Of a DNA stretch of 64,000 nt, positions 12,383-23,890 are shown piece after piece (the stretch's first letter is position 1; each line of letters begins with the position of its first letter). The notes below the pieces were generated by a model that did no database searches, was not told the DNA's origin, and saw only the letters and a program-made list of their open reading frames with translations. The position numbers were made by a program, and so were the translations under genes. This DNA comes from Dallia pectoralis (lineage: Eukaryota > Chordata > Actinopteri > Esociformes > Umbridae). The DNA lies in NCBI GenBank assembly GCA_029465975.1, contig CM055740.1:7836234-7900233 (forward strand), written 5' to 3'.

Positions 12383-13899
12383 GGAATGTCTGCCATGGGA
12401 TTACAGGATATTTAGCTCATAATTACATTTAAAACCCTTTGCCAACCGACAAAATGGATGCATTTCATTTCTTTCGGGTTTGGAATGCTAGTCTCTCACG
12501 CGTCTAATGGCGCTCATTGTGACAGTCACCTTTCAGACCACGTTAAATTCACGGCCGCTTTTGTCCTCGCAATACAATCTCGTCCACAATGCTTCTCGAG
12601 TGCGAATGCAAAGGAGGGACCGTTCTTTTATGCGCATTCACCTCGTTGAAATGGCGCGTCGATGTCGTTTCCTTCGTCGTTATAAAAACCTGTCTCGATG
12701 CTGTCACTTTCGGAAGACACCGCTATGGCTGCTGCCTTTAATGTGCTCCTCTCAATTGTTGCTTTATATAATGAGCAATAATGGAAATACAAAAGATCAA
12801 GTCACCCCACTTCAATACACTATTAATGTTTTCTCCCATTTTTCTATTTCTAAAACGTTTTTTTCCCTCCAACATAATCATTCTTGCTGATATAAATGAG
12901 GGGGTCCCAGTCGAGGGGACCTGGGAGATGTCTATAATAGCTCTACCTTGTACACACTGGCCCTTTCCTTTTGACAGCAGGCCAGTCATTTTAATTACCT
13001 CCTTCACTAGAGTAGTCTAAAATGATTCCCCCCGTTCCTCTCTCAGTGAACGAGCTAAGACGTGGTGCACCCCATTCAGTTGTGGTGGGGACCTGAATGA
13101 GAGGTGGTCATTAAAAAGCCTTGTTCCAGTCAGAACGTCTGTGGTTACTGTGGGTCTGTTGATCTCCGAGACAGGAGAGGAAGACGGTAATGATGAGCCT
13201 CTCTGAGGAGATGAACGTGTCTTTGTTAGAGTTGAGAGGCACTGTCTAAACATTCCTCTAGTGCTGCTTGGCCCCGCGAGGCCCCTCAAGACCCTTCAAG
13301 ATCTCGAGAGGTTCTTTAGCTGTAGAGAGGGTGGCTGGCCTCAGACGCAGTAAGGCCATGTGTATTTGTTAGCTCGGGGAACGGCAATGTTTGACTCTGG
13401 AAACTACAGGATGTTGTCTGGAAACTACAGGACGTTGTGCCATGAAGGAGTTGTTTATGTTTTATGTACGTACTACAGATATTCACACATTCATTCTTTA
13501 TTGACACATACATTCATCACTTACGCATGTTTCTTGGACACATACATTCTTCACTTTTGGATTGTTCTTAAACTCTTACATTCTTCTTATATTCATACAT
13601 TTTTCCATGCTGTTAAATTTGTGAAATACTTACGCACTTGTTCCAGGGTTACTATAAGAATACCGTAATTTAAAAAGGGAGAGCCAAACACTGCTTCAGA
13701 TAACCAAGATTTGTCGGTGACGGACAGCAGAATAGCAAAACAATTTTCCGCAGATATTCACACTTCTAACACTTACAAAACGTTATCACGACTACGCCGA
13801 TCGCAACTCTGTACTTGCATTGACCAGCTTTCCTGTCAGCTCTTGAAATGTTTTTGGATTTCAGAGAATCCACATGGGACAAAGGGGGCAGCCATTTGT
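12242..13899. other. non-coding stretch with (GA)n
   Basis: Holds a (GA)n run at about 12,339-12,379, a two-copy CTGGAAACTACAGGA repeat (about 13,398 and 13,420), and an imperfect ACACATACATTC duplication at 13.5 kb. Open frames of up to 127 codons at 12.5-12.9 kb have no recognisable domain. No gene is supported. Confidence 0.45.
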
Positions 13900-15240
13900 G
13901 AGGAGATTATTACTCCTGAGTGATTGTAATTACAGTGTTTGTGCGGCGTAGACTGCATTTGTTACAAGCTAATTAAGATTCCCTTCAATGAATGTGCCCA
14001 TCCTCACTATTTTGACTGATGTCGTTAGAGTCCTAATCTTGTCGTATTGCATTGCTTGTGTAATTGTCTTTTCAAACACAGCCTCTGAAAAAGTTGCCTT
14101 TTCCATATTGATTTTCGGGACGGTTTTAACGTGAGCCTGTCTTGGCTGTCATTTCAGTCTGAATTCCGAGGTTCTGTAAGACCTCGATGATGATATGATT
14201 ACAGCCAATGGCCTGCCTCGCACAACAGTGTTTATCCTCCAGCGAGGTAAATAAGACCAACATCGACGGTGCTAAAATGCCACAGCATCATCATGGCCAT
14301 CATCACCTCCCTTGCACCAGCTCATTTTCCCATCCCAGGAGAGGAGAACGTCATTCTGATACAGTAACACACGTTAGGATCAGGAGGTCACAAGTCAGAG
14401 GCCACTGATTGAGCCGGTCTCCCAAAGAAAGGCTTGCCGACAGCAGACGGCGTTGTGTATCGATTTGGCAACATCACCGCGGCTTCTAATGAAAGGGTAA
14501 AGAGAACCAAGGTTATAGAAGGTGTGTGTGAGAGAGGGGTGGGGGGGTGTAGGGAGACAGGGAGGAGATGGGCCGAGTTTCACCAAGGCTGGAATTACCT
14601 TTCGATTGGCAGAGGTTCGCGGTGTTAGGACTCTCATTTTGCCCGGGCACCTTTTTTCTCCGTTGATCAATACGGCATCAGCCCGAGGCCGGGTAATTAT
14701 CTCCGCGGCCTCCCTCCGTCTCCCCCAGCCGCACAGACAAAGATCCAGCGCCCGCCGGGCCGGCACCCGGGGGGAGAGGAAAGGTCATGGAAAATCAGCC
14801 GTCCGAGCCGATGGTGACGGGCGAAGAAAGGATCCCCTGGCTGCCGATCTGGGTCGCACTACTTAGCTGCCTTTTTAATGACTGTAATTTACCTCAGAAG
14901 TCGGAGAGGGAGCTGATGAAGTGAGGCACTCTCCTCCCCGCTGTTCCTGATGAGGCCTTCAAATTACGCATTGACTCTGCCATTTGATTTCCCTCCGTGT
15001 TTAGCGCTAATAACCTGTGGAGTTGGAGCCACTTCCCCCCCTCGCCCCTCGGTCTCGTGCCCCTCCTCCGCTCCTCCGTTGTCCCCGACGAGCCCCCAGT
15101 ACCTCTCACTCCCCGGTGTTAGTGTGGTAATTACACTGTGTGAAATCTCTACCGCAATCACAGCTGCCTGGCCCTCGTAGAGCAAACCGGGTCAGCTGGG
15201 CCGGTGCTAAGTCGCGGAACCGACAGAGAGTCTGATGGGA
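13900..15240. other. possible cluster of conserved non-coding elements
   Basis: Low-repeat sequence rich in homeodomain-type words: GTAATTACAG at 13,928, CTAATTAAG at 13,970, GGTAATTATC at 14,692 and TTAATGACTGTAATTTACC at 14,875. It has alternating A/T-rich and G/C-rich segments and no credible exon. This resembles enhancer clusters around developmental regulators. It is inference only and alignment to other teleosts would decide. Confidence 0.3.
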
Positions 15241-15380
15241 GGCTATGTCCCTGTCCTGGACCTGTTCGATTTCTGTCTTAATATCTTCAGTCACTATTGT
15301 GATGTTTTGGCTGGTTCCGTGTTACCCTTTATGTTGAACACACACTCACATACGCATGCGACAGAGTAAAGAGACAAGTC

Positions 15381-15446
15381 CCTTGTGGCTCAGATGGTAC
15401 ATTATAGTGCATGACTGGTCAAGGTTCTGGGTTTGTTTCCTGCAGA
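15381..15446 (+). repeat. degenerate tRNA-derived SINE head
   Basis: TGTGGCTCAGATGGTA (around 15,385) resembles a pol III A box, and GGTTCTGGGTTTGTTTCC (about 15,423-15,440) a degraded B box about 40 bp downstream, the spacing expected of a tRNA-derived SINE head. No complete SINE body or tail is recognised. Confidence 0.35.
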
Positions 15447-17006
15447 CTATAAGTCCTCAAAGGTCGGCATTCACTACTGTGCCTCTGTTCAGACTGTGTA
15501 CGTTTGTCAAAATTATTCCATAATCAGCAGCAGCACCGACCAATCGATTGTGCCTGATACCCGTAGATGGCTTTATCCCCCATGTTATTAATCATTTCCC
15601 AAACACACCATTATTGGACCGTACAGCCACAACACTGTAATAGGATTACACACACCGGACTGGGTCCTGCATTCAGTCAGAGAGGATCATTGTTTCTCCG
15701 TGTTCTGGCCCAACTCCTGCCGGCTCCGAAATTGGAATGTCATGCATCAGTTGGCCACCACATGAGTCTCCTACTGTTCTTTGTGCAAATCAGAGACCGG
15801 GAGACCGGCGAGCAACCCGTTAAACAACGTGTGACTTCACAGTTTGAGCGAGGAGCCGTGGCTAAGGGAAGGTGGAGGAGTTCCTCGTTGCTGCTTTAAG
15901 GGAGCTTTGTTATGCCCGGAGAGAACAGACGGAGTGCGCGGACGTGACCGCTTCGAGTGGGGTCTCTGGTCGCCGCGCTGCCTCGGAGACAATGACCCAG
16001 AATCAGCCGCTTTAACTGTCAAAGAACGTGAATATACACAGTAACATATCGCGCAGTGGGTTTCAAACCACAAGCTCACAGCCTACAGAGCACTGTTCAG
16101 ACACACAAGTTATACTGTGCTTCTGGGCATAGCGATCAGAGCCCTCTTTCACTCTCTTAGAATCAGTTAGCAGATCTGCCTTCAAAATAATAACATACTT
16201 TTTCCCTGACATTCCATGCAATCACGCTTGCATAGATTTTATACTGGGGGCCTCAGGAATTGCTCCCCCACTTCAATGGCACGTCGAGCCCTTAATCGCT
16301 GCCAACTGAGCTACGACAGACCACAGTGTCAACTTGTTGGTCCTGTCGCAGCCTCTCTGTGAACATTCTCTGACTCCGCCCGTCCACGACAATGAGCCTG
16401 CAATGAGTTATTGACTTGTGTGTGTGTGTGTGTGTGTGTATCGCCCCTGTTGAAAAGACACCAAGCCTGACTCGCTTGTACTTCACTTGCCGGGTGATTC
16501 GTTTATTTCTCTGGGAAGAAGGGAGACAAAGAGAAGATAGAGAGAGAGAGAGAAAGGGTTCTTGACGGTAAATCGTTTGTCCTCCAGTTCAGCTCTTCCT
16601 TGTCATCCCTGCCTTCGCGTGCAATACACCTGAACAGGGCCCTGAGACAATTCAAGTAGAAAAAGCTACCAAGAAAAAACGTTCAGTCGGTCTCACAAAG
16701 AAAAAGCTGCACCGCCACCAAAAACAAATGGCCGGTTTAGCCGACAGCGCACCCGGAGTCATGTTAGCTTATCTCACGTTATTGTGTGAAAGCATTTGGT
16801 CCGGCTGTGTTGTTCTGTGTTATGTTGTGATGTGGGTGAAGTGAACCAGGCGATGCTCCATTGACAGGAGAGGCCCTCCTGACCCGAGTGCCTCAAAGCA
16901 GCCATGGTCATTAGCAGCAGGCACTCGTCTGCCTCACTGACCCCCATACGAACGCTAATGACAACACTCCAACAGGGGCCAACCTACAGCCTCTCATGAT
17001 CTATAG
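15447..17006. other. non-coding stretch, no gene seen
   Basis: Apart from the SINE-like relic at 16.3 kb, it contains a (TG)n run at about 16,419-16,440 and a (GA)n run at about 16,538-16,553. No supported gene. Confidence 0.45.
16255..16318 (-). repeat. degenerate tRNA-like / SINE head, minus strand
   Basis: On the minus strand, GTCGTAGCTCAGTTGGCAG (read down from about 16,318) is a near-consensus tRNA A box, and GGGGGAGCAATTCCTGA about 40 bp on is a decayed B box. It is too diverged for a functional tRNA. A relic SINE head is the likeliest reading. Confidence 0.35.
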
Positions 17007-17570
17007 GAGGAGACGGGAGTCCTCTGAGGAGACGGGAGTCCTGTGAGGAGACGGAAGTCCTGTGAGGAGACGGGAGTCCTGTGAGGAGACGGGAGACGTG
17101 TGATGAGACGGGAGTCGTGTGAGGAGACGGGAGTCGTGTGAGGAGACGGGAGTCCTGTGAGGAGACGGGAGACGTGTGATGAGACGGGAGTCCTGTGAGG
17201 AGACGGGAGTCGTGTGAGGAGACGGGAGTCCTGTGAGGAGACGGGAGTCGTGTGAGGAGACGGGAGTCCTGTGAGGAGACGGGAGACGTGTGATGAGACG
17301 GGAGTCCTGTGAGGAGACGGGAGTCGTGTGATGAGACGGGAGTCGTGTGAGGAGACGGGAGTCGTGTGAGGAGATGGGAGTCCTTTGAGGAGACGGGAGT
17401 CGTGTGAGGAGACGGGAGTCGTGTGAGGAGACGGGAGTCGTGTGAGGAGATGGGAGTCCTTTGAGGAGACGGGAGTCCTGTGAGCAGACGGGAGTCCTGT
17501 GAGGAGACGGGAGTCCTGTGAGAAGACGGGAGTCCTTTGAGGAGACGGGAGTCCTGTGAGGAGACGGGAG
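17007..17570 (+). repeat. 19-bp minisatellite, about 30 copies
   Basis: The unit is GGAGACGGGAGTCCTGTGA. Variants change CCTGTGA to CGTGTGA or CCTTTGA, GGAGACGG to TGAGACGG, and GGAGTC to GGAGAC. It is purine-rich on the plus strand. The minus strand has no stops in some frames, giving spurious proline/serine-rich frames of up to 251 codons. Confidence 0.95.
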
Positions 17571-17659
17571 GTTCACTATGTCGAAATACCAGGCCCTGCA
17601 CTTTCTTCATGACCTCCACACAAAGGACACCCATCAACCCCTGGAGAAGCCCCCTTCCT

Positions 17660-17668
17660 ACACACACA

Positions 17669-17731
<63 letters not shown>
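17660..17731 (+). repeat. (CA)n microsatellite
   Basis: About 72 bp of CA dinucleotides with a single GA interruption near the start. It lies about 90 bp downstream of the 19-bp array. Confidence 0.95.
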
Positions 17732-17732
<1 letters not shown>

Positions 17733-18429
17733 AACACAATTATCTCCAACCCTTTACCTTGTCATTAAGTGCAAAATAACCCGTCACCACCTCGGTATCT
17801 CAAACTATGGTTATCAAAGAACACCTCAACATTTTGCTCTGGTTTACACAGAAATGCCGATCTGAAAAAGGTTCTCTTTTCATCCATTTCCACCTTTTTA
17901 AACTGGATCGAGAGCCTCCCCTGGTACTCCTGGCAGTAGATGCCAGGCCCAGTTGGTGGAAACGGCAGTGGATCCAGAAGTCTTTCTCCTGTGGTGTTGT
18001 GTCGACGCCGGGCGATAAATCAATGGTGAACGTATGAGACAACTGCTCCCACACAGCGCACAGCCATCACCACATTGCGGTGTCGCCCCCTGTGGGCTGG
18101 ACATGGGGGCCTGTCGTCCCAGCGGCGGGGACCACCTCAACGCCAGCAGGGCACCGCTTGCCACACGGTGCATTGTGGGAAGTCACACATCTTTGGCAGC
18201 AACATGTGGCCCAGCAGGGTCAGCCCCAGTGGGGGGGAGGACAGTACTGGTGACATGACAGGACTCTGTTATTCTATGTACCAGAGGAATTCTCTTGCTG
18301 CCGTCTAGGTTGCTGTTGTTTTCTAGAGAGTATGTATGTTTTGGCTGTGGTACTGTATAAAGCACTCAGACCAAGTATTTACTATGAACACTTCACCCCT
18401 GACTCTGACAAAGCCCCCTCTGAGTATTC
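17732..18429. other. non-coding stretch
   Basis: Unique sequence. TGTCGCCCCCTGTGGGC at 18,080-18,096 is a partial CTCF-core lookalike on the minus strand. Open frames of under 100 codons overlap on both strands and none is recognisable. Confidence 0.4.
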
Positions 18430-18890
18430 TTTCACCATCTCTCACCCATTTCTCACCCACCTCTCACCCATCTCTCACCCATCTGTCATCAATCTCTCAC
18501 CCACCTCTCACCCATCTCTCACCAATCTCTCATCCATCTCTCCCCCATCTCTCACCAATCTCTCACCCACCTCTCACCCATCTCTCACCCATCTGTCATC
18601 GATCTCTCACCCATCTCTCCCCATCTCTCACCAATCTCTCACCCATCTCTCCCCCATCTCTCACCAATCTCTCACCCATCTCTCACCCATCTCTCTTCCA
18701 TCTCCCACCCATTTCTTACCCATCTCTCACCTCTATCTTACCCATCTCTCACCCACCTCTCACTCATCTCTCACCCAGCACTCACCCACTTCACACCCAT
18801 CTCTCACCCAGCACTCAACCACCTCTCACCCATCTCTCACTCATCTCTCACCCATCTCTCACCCACCACTCACTCATCTCTCACTCAGAG
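18430..18890 (+). repeat. 11-bp minisatellite, about 42 copies
   Basis: The unit is CTCACCCATCT with frequent substitutions (CACCAATCT, CACCCACCT, GTCATCAATCT). C/T-rich on the plus strand. Two blocks with the rare GTCATC variant (about 18,484 and 18,594) indicate an internal duplication at about 110 bp (10 units). Confidence 0.9.
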
Positions 18891-19280
18891 CTCCTTTAGA
18901 TCAGCCAGCAGGTTGGGTGTAGGTGATTAGCTACATCATGCCAATCACTTAACTCGGTCACTGTTGGGGGGACCCTGCCTCTTGCTCCTTAAGGAAACTG
19001 TCTCTCCCTTCCTTCTAACATTGCAATTAACTACACTTTGATAGCAGAAGTCACTGCCTTGATGTGGCTAACTTAGCCCTGTCATATCTGCCACCTGGTC
19101 TAATGTGTGACTCTCTACCTCAAACCTAATGGTGCCTGGGCAATTATTTTTCCGTGTGTGTGTGCAGTTGTGTCTGTGTGTATGTGTATGTTTGAAACTG
19201 TCTTTTATATAACAGTAGTTATTATTGAGAGATCATTTGCTGCAGTATTGTGTAAATTATTAAATACCACACCTAACAAA
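18891..19280. other. unique spacer, no gene seen
   Basis: About 390 bp of unique A/T-leaning sequence with a short imperfect TG run near 19,155-19,190. Confidence 0.5.
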
Positions 19281-19945
19281 TACATCTATCAGTACCTCAC
19301 TAATACATCTATCAGTTCCTCACAAATACAACTATCAGGACCTCACTAATACACCTCACTAATACATCTATCAGTACCTCACTAATACACCTCACTTATA
19401 TGTATATCAGTACCTCACTAATACACCTCACTTATATGTATATCAGTACCTCACTAATACACCTCACTAATACATCTATCAGTACCTCACTAATACACCT
19501 CACTAATACATCTATCAGTACCTCACTAATACACCTCACTAATATGTATATCAGTACCTCACTAATACACCTCACTAATATGTATATCAGTACCTCACTA
19601 ATACACCTCACTAATACATCTATCAGTACCTCACTAATACACCTCACTAATACGTATATCAGTACCTCACTAATACACCTCACTAATACATCTATCAGTA
19701 CCTCACTAATACACCTCACTAATACGTATATCAGTACCTCACTAATACACCTCACTAATACATCTATCAGTACCTCACTAATACACCTCACTAATACATC
19801 TATCAGTACCTCACTAATACACCTCACTAATATGTATATCAGTACCTCACTAATACACCTCACTAATACATCTATCAGTACCTCACTAATACACCTCACT
19901 AATATGTATATCAGTTCCTCACAAATGCATCCATCAGTAAATCAC
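19281..19945 (+). repeat. 36-bp minisatellite, about 18 copies
   Basis: The unit is ATCAGTACCTCACTAATACA followed by CCTCACTAATACATCT. The last segment alternates ACATCT, ATGTAT and ACGTAT. The unit contains an internal imperfect TCACTAATACA duplication. The 36-bp period keeps frames open on both strands, but there is no sign of a real protein. Confidence 0.95.
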
Positions 19946-22626
19946 TGATGCCTCACTGGTTCCTATACTGTTCACTTTTTCATGCATATAGGCACATTTA
20001 CATTTCTTTAAACATGATTTGTTGGGACAGGTTGGGACTTGGGATATATTGGGTTTTGATCAGAAGTTGTGAGTGCAAAAGAGCGTTTGTTTGTTTTCAC
20101 TGCAGTGGCAGCAGGTCAGAGTGTCAACGGTAATCCTTTGTCGCCCCCTACTGGCTGAAGGTCTCTCATCTGCCCTGTAGCACACCACAAGTCCCTGCAT
20201 TTCACGCATCACGGTCATTCTTTAACTTAACTGTTCACAGTGTCACTACTCCCATTCCTCCTCCCACTGTCAATAACAAGCAACGTGGTCTTCCCAGTTT
20301 CTGCAGACAATCCATCAAAGTTCGGAGTCTGTGGTGGGATTATACCTCTGTACTCCCAGCCTCATCCCCACCAGGGGTGTGTGCTGAGCAGGGTGAAGTG
20401 TCAGCCAGGCCCCTGTCACCTCGGCACTGACCAGAGGGTTTGGCTGTGGTCTGGGGAACTCTTCAGCTGAGCCCTGGTTAAGGTTCCCATCCTCCCATCA
20501 TCCACCTCTCACATCCCTTCAGTGTCTGAGGGGTGAACGGTTCTTTCTATCAGCCGTCACTAAGAGCAGTGTTTCAACCTCAATACAGGGCCGGGCCAGA
20601 CGGCACCCCCGGTGAGAGAGATACTGAGAGCAGGACGTGAACTCCTCCCGTCTCCAGTTCGCTCCTGAAACACACGTGTGAGTGTGTCAGCGGCGCTCGG
20701 CTTTTCGTGTCTCCGTAGTCTCCGCGACTGATTGCAGATGGGAGCACCGCAGGGGGCCCCGAGGCCCTGTCACCGTTGCAGGCAGGGAAGGCCGTCCTGA
20801 CCCGCTACACTGGATCCATCTCCAGCCTTATCTCATCTGTCTCCCACCCGCCTGGGAGAGTCATTCAAATGTATGTTCGGCAAGTTACTCATGTCTGGTT
20901 CTGGGTAACCTCTAAGTATTCGAGTTTCCGACGTGCCGAAATTGGTTCACATTGAAGTTTCACATCAAACACTTTCGGGGAAAAGTTACAGCGCTGTTTT
21001 AGCCGCACGGGTTTGATTGCATCTAATTTGGAAGCGAGGGGAAAGCATTTATCCGTGGTGCTAGCGATCCCTGGGGACGACCCCGATTGGACAGGGAGTA
21101 ATGATGACATGGCCAGTGACTGGAAGTAATACCCCTCTGAGATTTACAACATGGGGTTTTGATCAACTGTGGACTGTTGCAGGTCAATATTGCATACAAC
21201 TGCGGTTATGATAACATTGAATTGGAATTAGCGTTTAACTGCTTTAAGATTTAAGATTATCAACTGTCACTTTTTGTTAAAGAAAGCTTCAAATCGATCT
21301 AGAATTTGTGAGAAACCACATTGAGACAAAAATTTTAAGAAATGTCATATAAAAAACAACATTCGTATTTGTACAAATGAAAATCAGAGTCAACACCGGA
21401 AATATATCGGCCAACTATAAGATCGTTAGAAATGATGATAAAGATTGTAGGCCCGTGTGATGACTCCAGATCAGAAAAAAAAATGTTAGCTCATCAATAT
21501 TGAGAAAAAAACATAGTACCTCCCACCGACCTCACACCGCAAAAAACCATGACAAACTTTAATAACAGCATTAATTATATTTAAGTAATACCATAAAGTA
21601 TATTTCCTAAGTTATTGCAGAGGCAATTAGACTGACTCATGAAGTTCTTGGTCCAGGTTCCTGGGGTGTTTCTCCCCCCTGCCTGGGGCTTATGAATGCT
21701 AGATGCTTATTAGCCCCAAGGTAGGCAGCTGCACGAAAACCTCCCCCAGCCTCGGGCCCTCAGCCCGGCCCCCGATACCCCAGCGGAGATAACCAGTCAC
21801 CCAGAATGCACTAAATGAGTCCTGACGTGGCACATGGGTTTAGCTTGTCTCATTCACGGTTTCCTCTTGCGTCTTTCTGAAGACCCTTACCATGGGTAGG
21901 CTGTCACTTGGTTGACACGGCGAAATAAATCTGACAGGAAACAGCTAAAAATTATACTGCAACATGTGTTTAAAGTCTCCTGAATATATACATATATATA
22001 TTTTCAAGCTATTATACGGTTCTCTTTCGTGAGATAGAGGCCTGGCCAAAACAACAGCATCCGAAGATTCAGACACATTTGAGACAAAACATTTTTACTA
22101 ATGGAGTAAAATGCTGTGTTTGGTTCCCAATCGCACACTTTTTCTAAAAGCCTGCAGTAACATAAGATGAGCTGGTTGGAGCACCGCTGGCCACTGCCAT
22201 CTCATTGGTCCAAACAGCGGTCCCAGTAATTACGTCCTCCAATGACGTGTGATCTTAGAGGTGTGTTCCTCTGACCCATGGAGATAAAGGTGGCTCACTG
22301 TCACTCTGCAATCCTGCCTGGGTCAGTCTGATTGGCTGGAGCCGAGGCACAGTAGAGCTGGTCTCCGTGGCACCTAGAAACACCCCTCAAGTCTAATCTC
22401 TAAATCTCCATTGTGCTGCAGGCAGTTTAGCAATAGGACGCTGTAGCCGGTTCACAAGGTTAAACGACTTTCTTAGTCGACAATGATCTGAATTCGAGGA
22501 ACACAATGGTGAACACAGCTCCAGTTCACTGTGGACATGATGTGACTGGCGTTATGTCTAATAAGGGACATTGGGGATCTGAGGCCAAGGGGTTTGGGGT
22601 TGGTTAATCGTTGTTCTCGTGCAGTC
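19946..22626. other. non-coding stretch with a possible conserved block
   Basis: Unique sequence. About 21,640-21,840 (GCTTATGAATGCTAGATGCT context) and 22,185-22,370 (two ATTGG boxes) look like regulatory rather than coding DNA. A (TA)n-like tract lies at about 21,984-22,001. No gene is supported. Confidence 0.35.
20141..20154 (-). promoter_or_regulatory. candidate CTCF-binding core
   Basis: The minus strand reads CCAGTAGGGGGCGA, matching the vertebrate CTCF core (CCA-S-Y-AG-R-K-GGC-R) at every core position. A 13-base match can occur by chance in a window this size with degenerate positions, so occupancy is not established. Confidence 0.4.
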
Positions 22627-23200
22627 ATTATAGCCTGGACACTGTGTGTTATAGCCTGGACACTGTGTGTTATAGCTTGGACACTGTGCATTATAGCCTG
22701 GACACTGTGCATTATAGCCTGGACACTGTGTGTTATAGCCTGGACACTGTGTGTTATAGCCTGGACACTGTGCATTATAGCCTGGACACTGTGTGTTATA
22801 GCCTGGACACTGTGCGTTATAGCCTGGACACTGTGTGTTATAGCTTGGACACTGTGCATTATAGCCTGGACACTGTGCATTATAGCGTGAACACTGTGCA
22901 TTATAGCTTGGACACTGTGCATTATAGCCTGGACACTGTGCATTATAGCCTGGACACTGTGTGTTATAGCGTGAACACTGTGCATTATAGCCTGGACACT
23001 GTGCATTATAGCTTGGACACTGTGCATTATAGCCTGGACACTGTGTGTTATAGCCTGGACACTGTGCATTATAGCCTGGACACTGTGCATTATAGCCTGG
23101 ACACTGTGCGTTATAGCCTGGACACTGTGTGTTATAGCCTGGACACTGTGTGTTATAGCCTGGACACTGTGCATTATAGCTTGGGCACTGTGCATTATAG
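22627..23200 (+). repeat. 21-bp minisatellite, about 27 copies
   Basis: The unit is ATTATAGCCTGGACACTGTGC, with GTGT for GCAT, CTTGG for CCTGG and CGTGAAC variants. The 21-bp period gives open heptapeptide-repeat frames on both strands, which are not credible genes. Confidence 0.95.
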
Positions 23201-23890
23201 GAATACAATTAATATTCGTATTAATAATTATTATAGCTTGGAATACGATAAGAATACAATTACACATACAACTAAATCCAAATCCTAAAGGTGTTGTTTT
23301 GTCGTGTGCTCCAGTAGCGCCTCTGAGAAATTTCTATTTGTCATGTTCACTAACAGTGTAAAATGTATGATATTATTAACACTCTGAATCTGCTCCAATC
23401 TGAGATGATCCCGTCTAGCTCCTCCTATGGGTTTTCAGAGTTGATGTGGTGCGAAGTTCAAGCACAACAATCACTGCTAATCTAAGACAGAGATTCCCCG
23501 TTTCTCTCTCTAGTTCACATCTAGCTCTACAAAATGATATCCGTCTATGAAATGACCAAAATGTATTACTGTAATTAAATTACGTCCATGATTTTGTTTA
23601 TTCGTTTTGATGGTGAACTATTTAAGTACTTTTTCGCATACAGTCCTGCAGTAGTGATTATACTCACTTAACAATTATTGAATTGATATGCACTGAAACA
23701 AGCAGTTAAAAACAGATCATGCATTCCTTCAGGACATAGGTTTTTTATTCTTGTCATGCCGTTTCTTTATATCAGATTTTAATTGATACAAATGCTCAAA
23801 TTAAACTTAAAAAAACCTTTTTTTTCTTCTTACTAGTGGTCCTGCGTCAGACATTACAATGCAGAATCTGTGTCCTGAATACTGCAGGTA
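23201..23890. other. A/T-rich spacer, no gene seen
   Basis: About 690 bp of A/T-rich unique sequence between two arrays. Nothing recognisable. Confidence 0.5.

Noticed and set aside
16984..17739. 251-codon proline/serine-rich minus-strand frame
   Set aside because: Reads through the 19-bp minisatellite and a (CA)n run; no protein features beyond the repeat.
22473..23288. Long open frames on both strands with heptapeptide repeats
   Set aside because: Product of the 21-bp array, whose period is a multiple of three; both strands are open at once.
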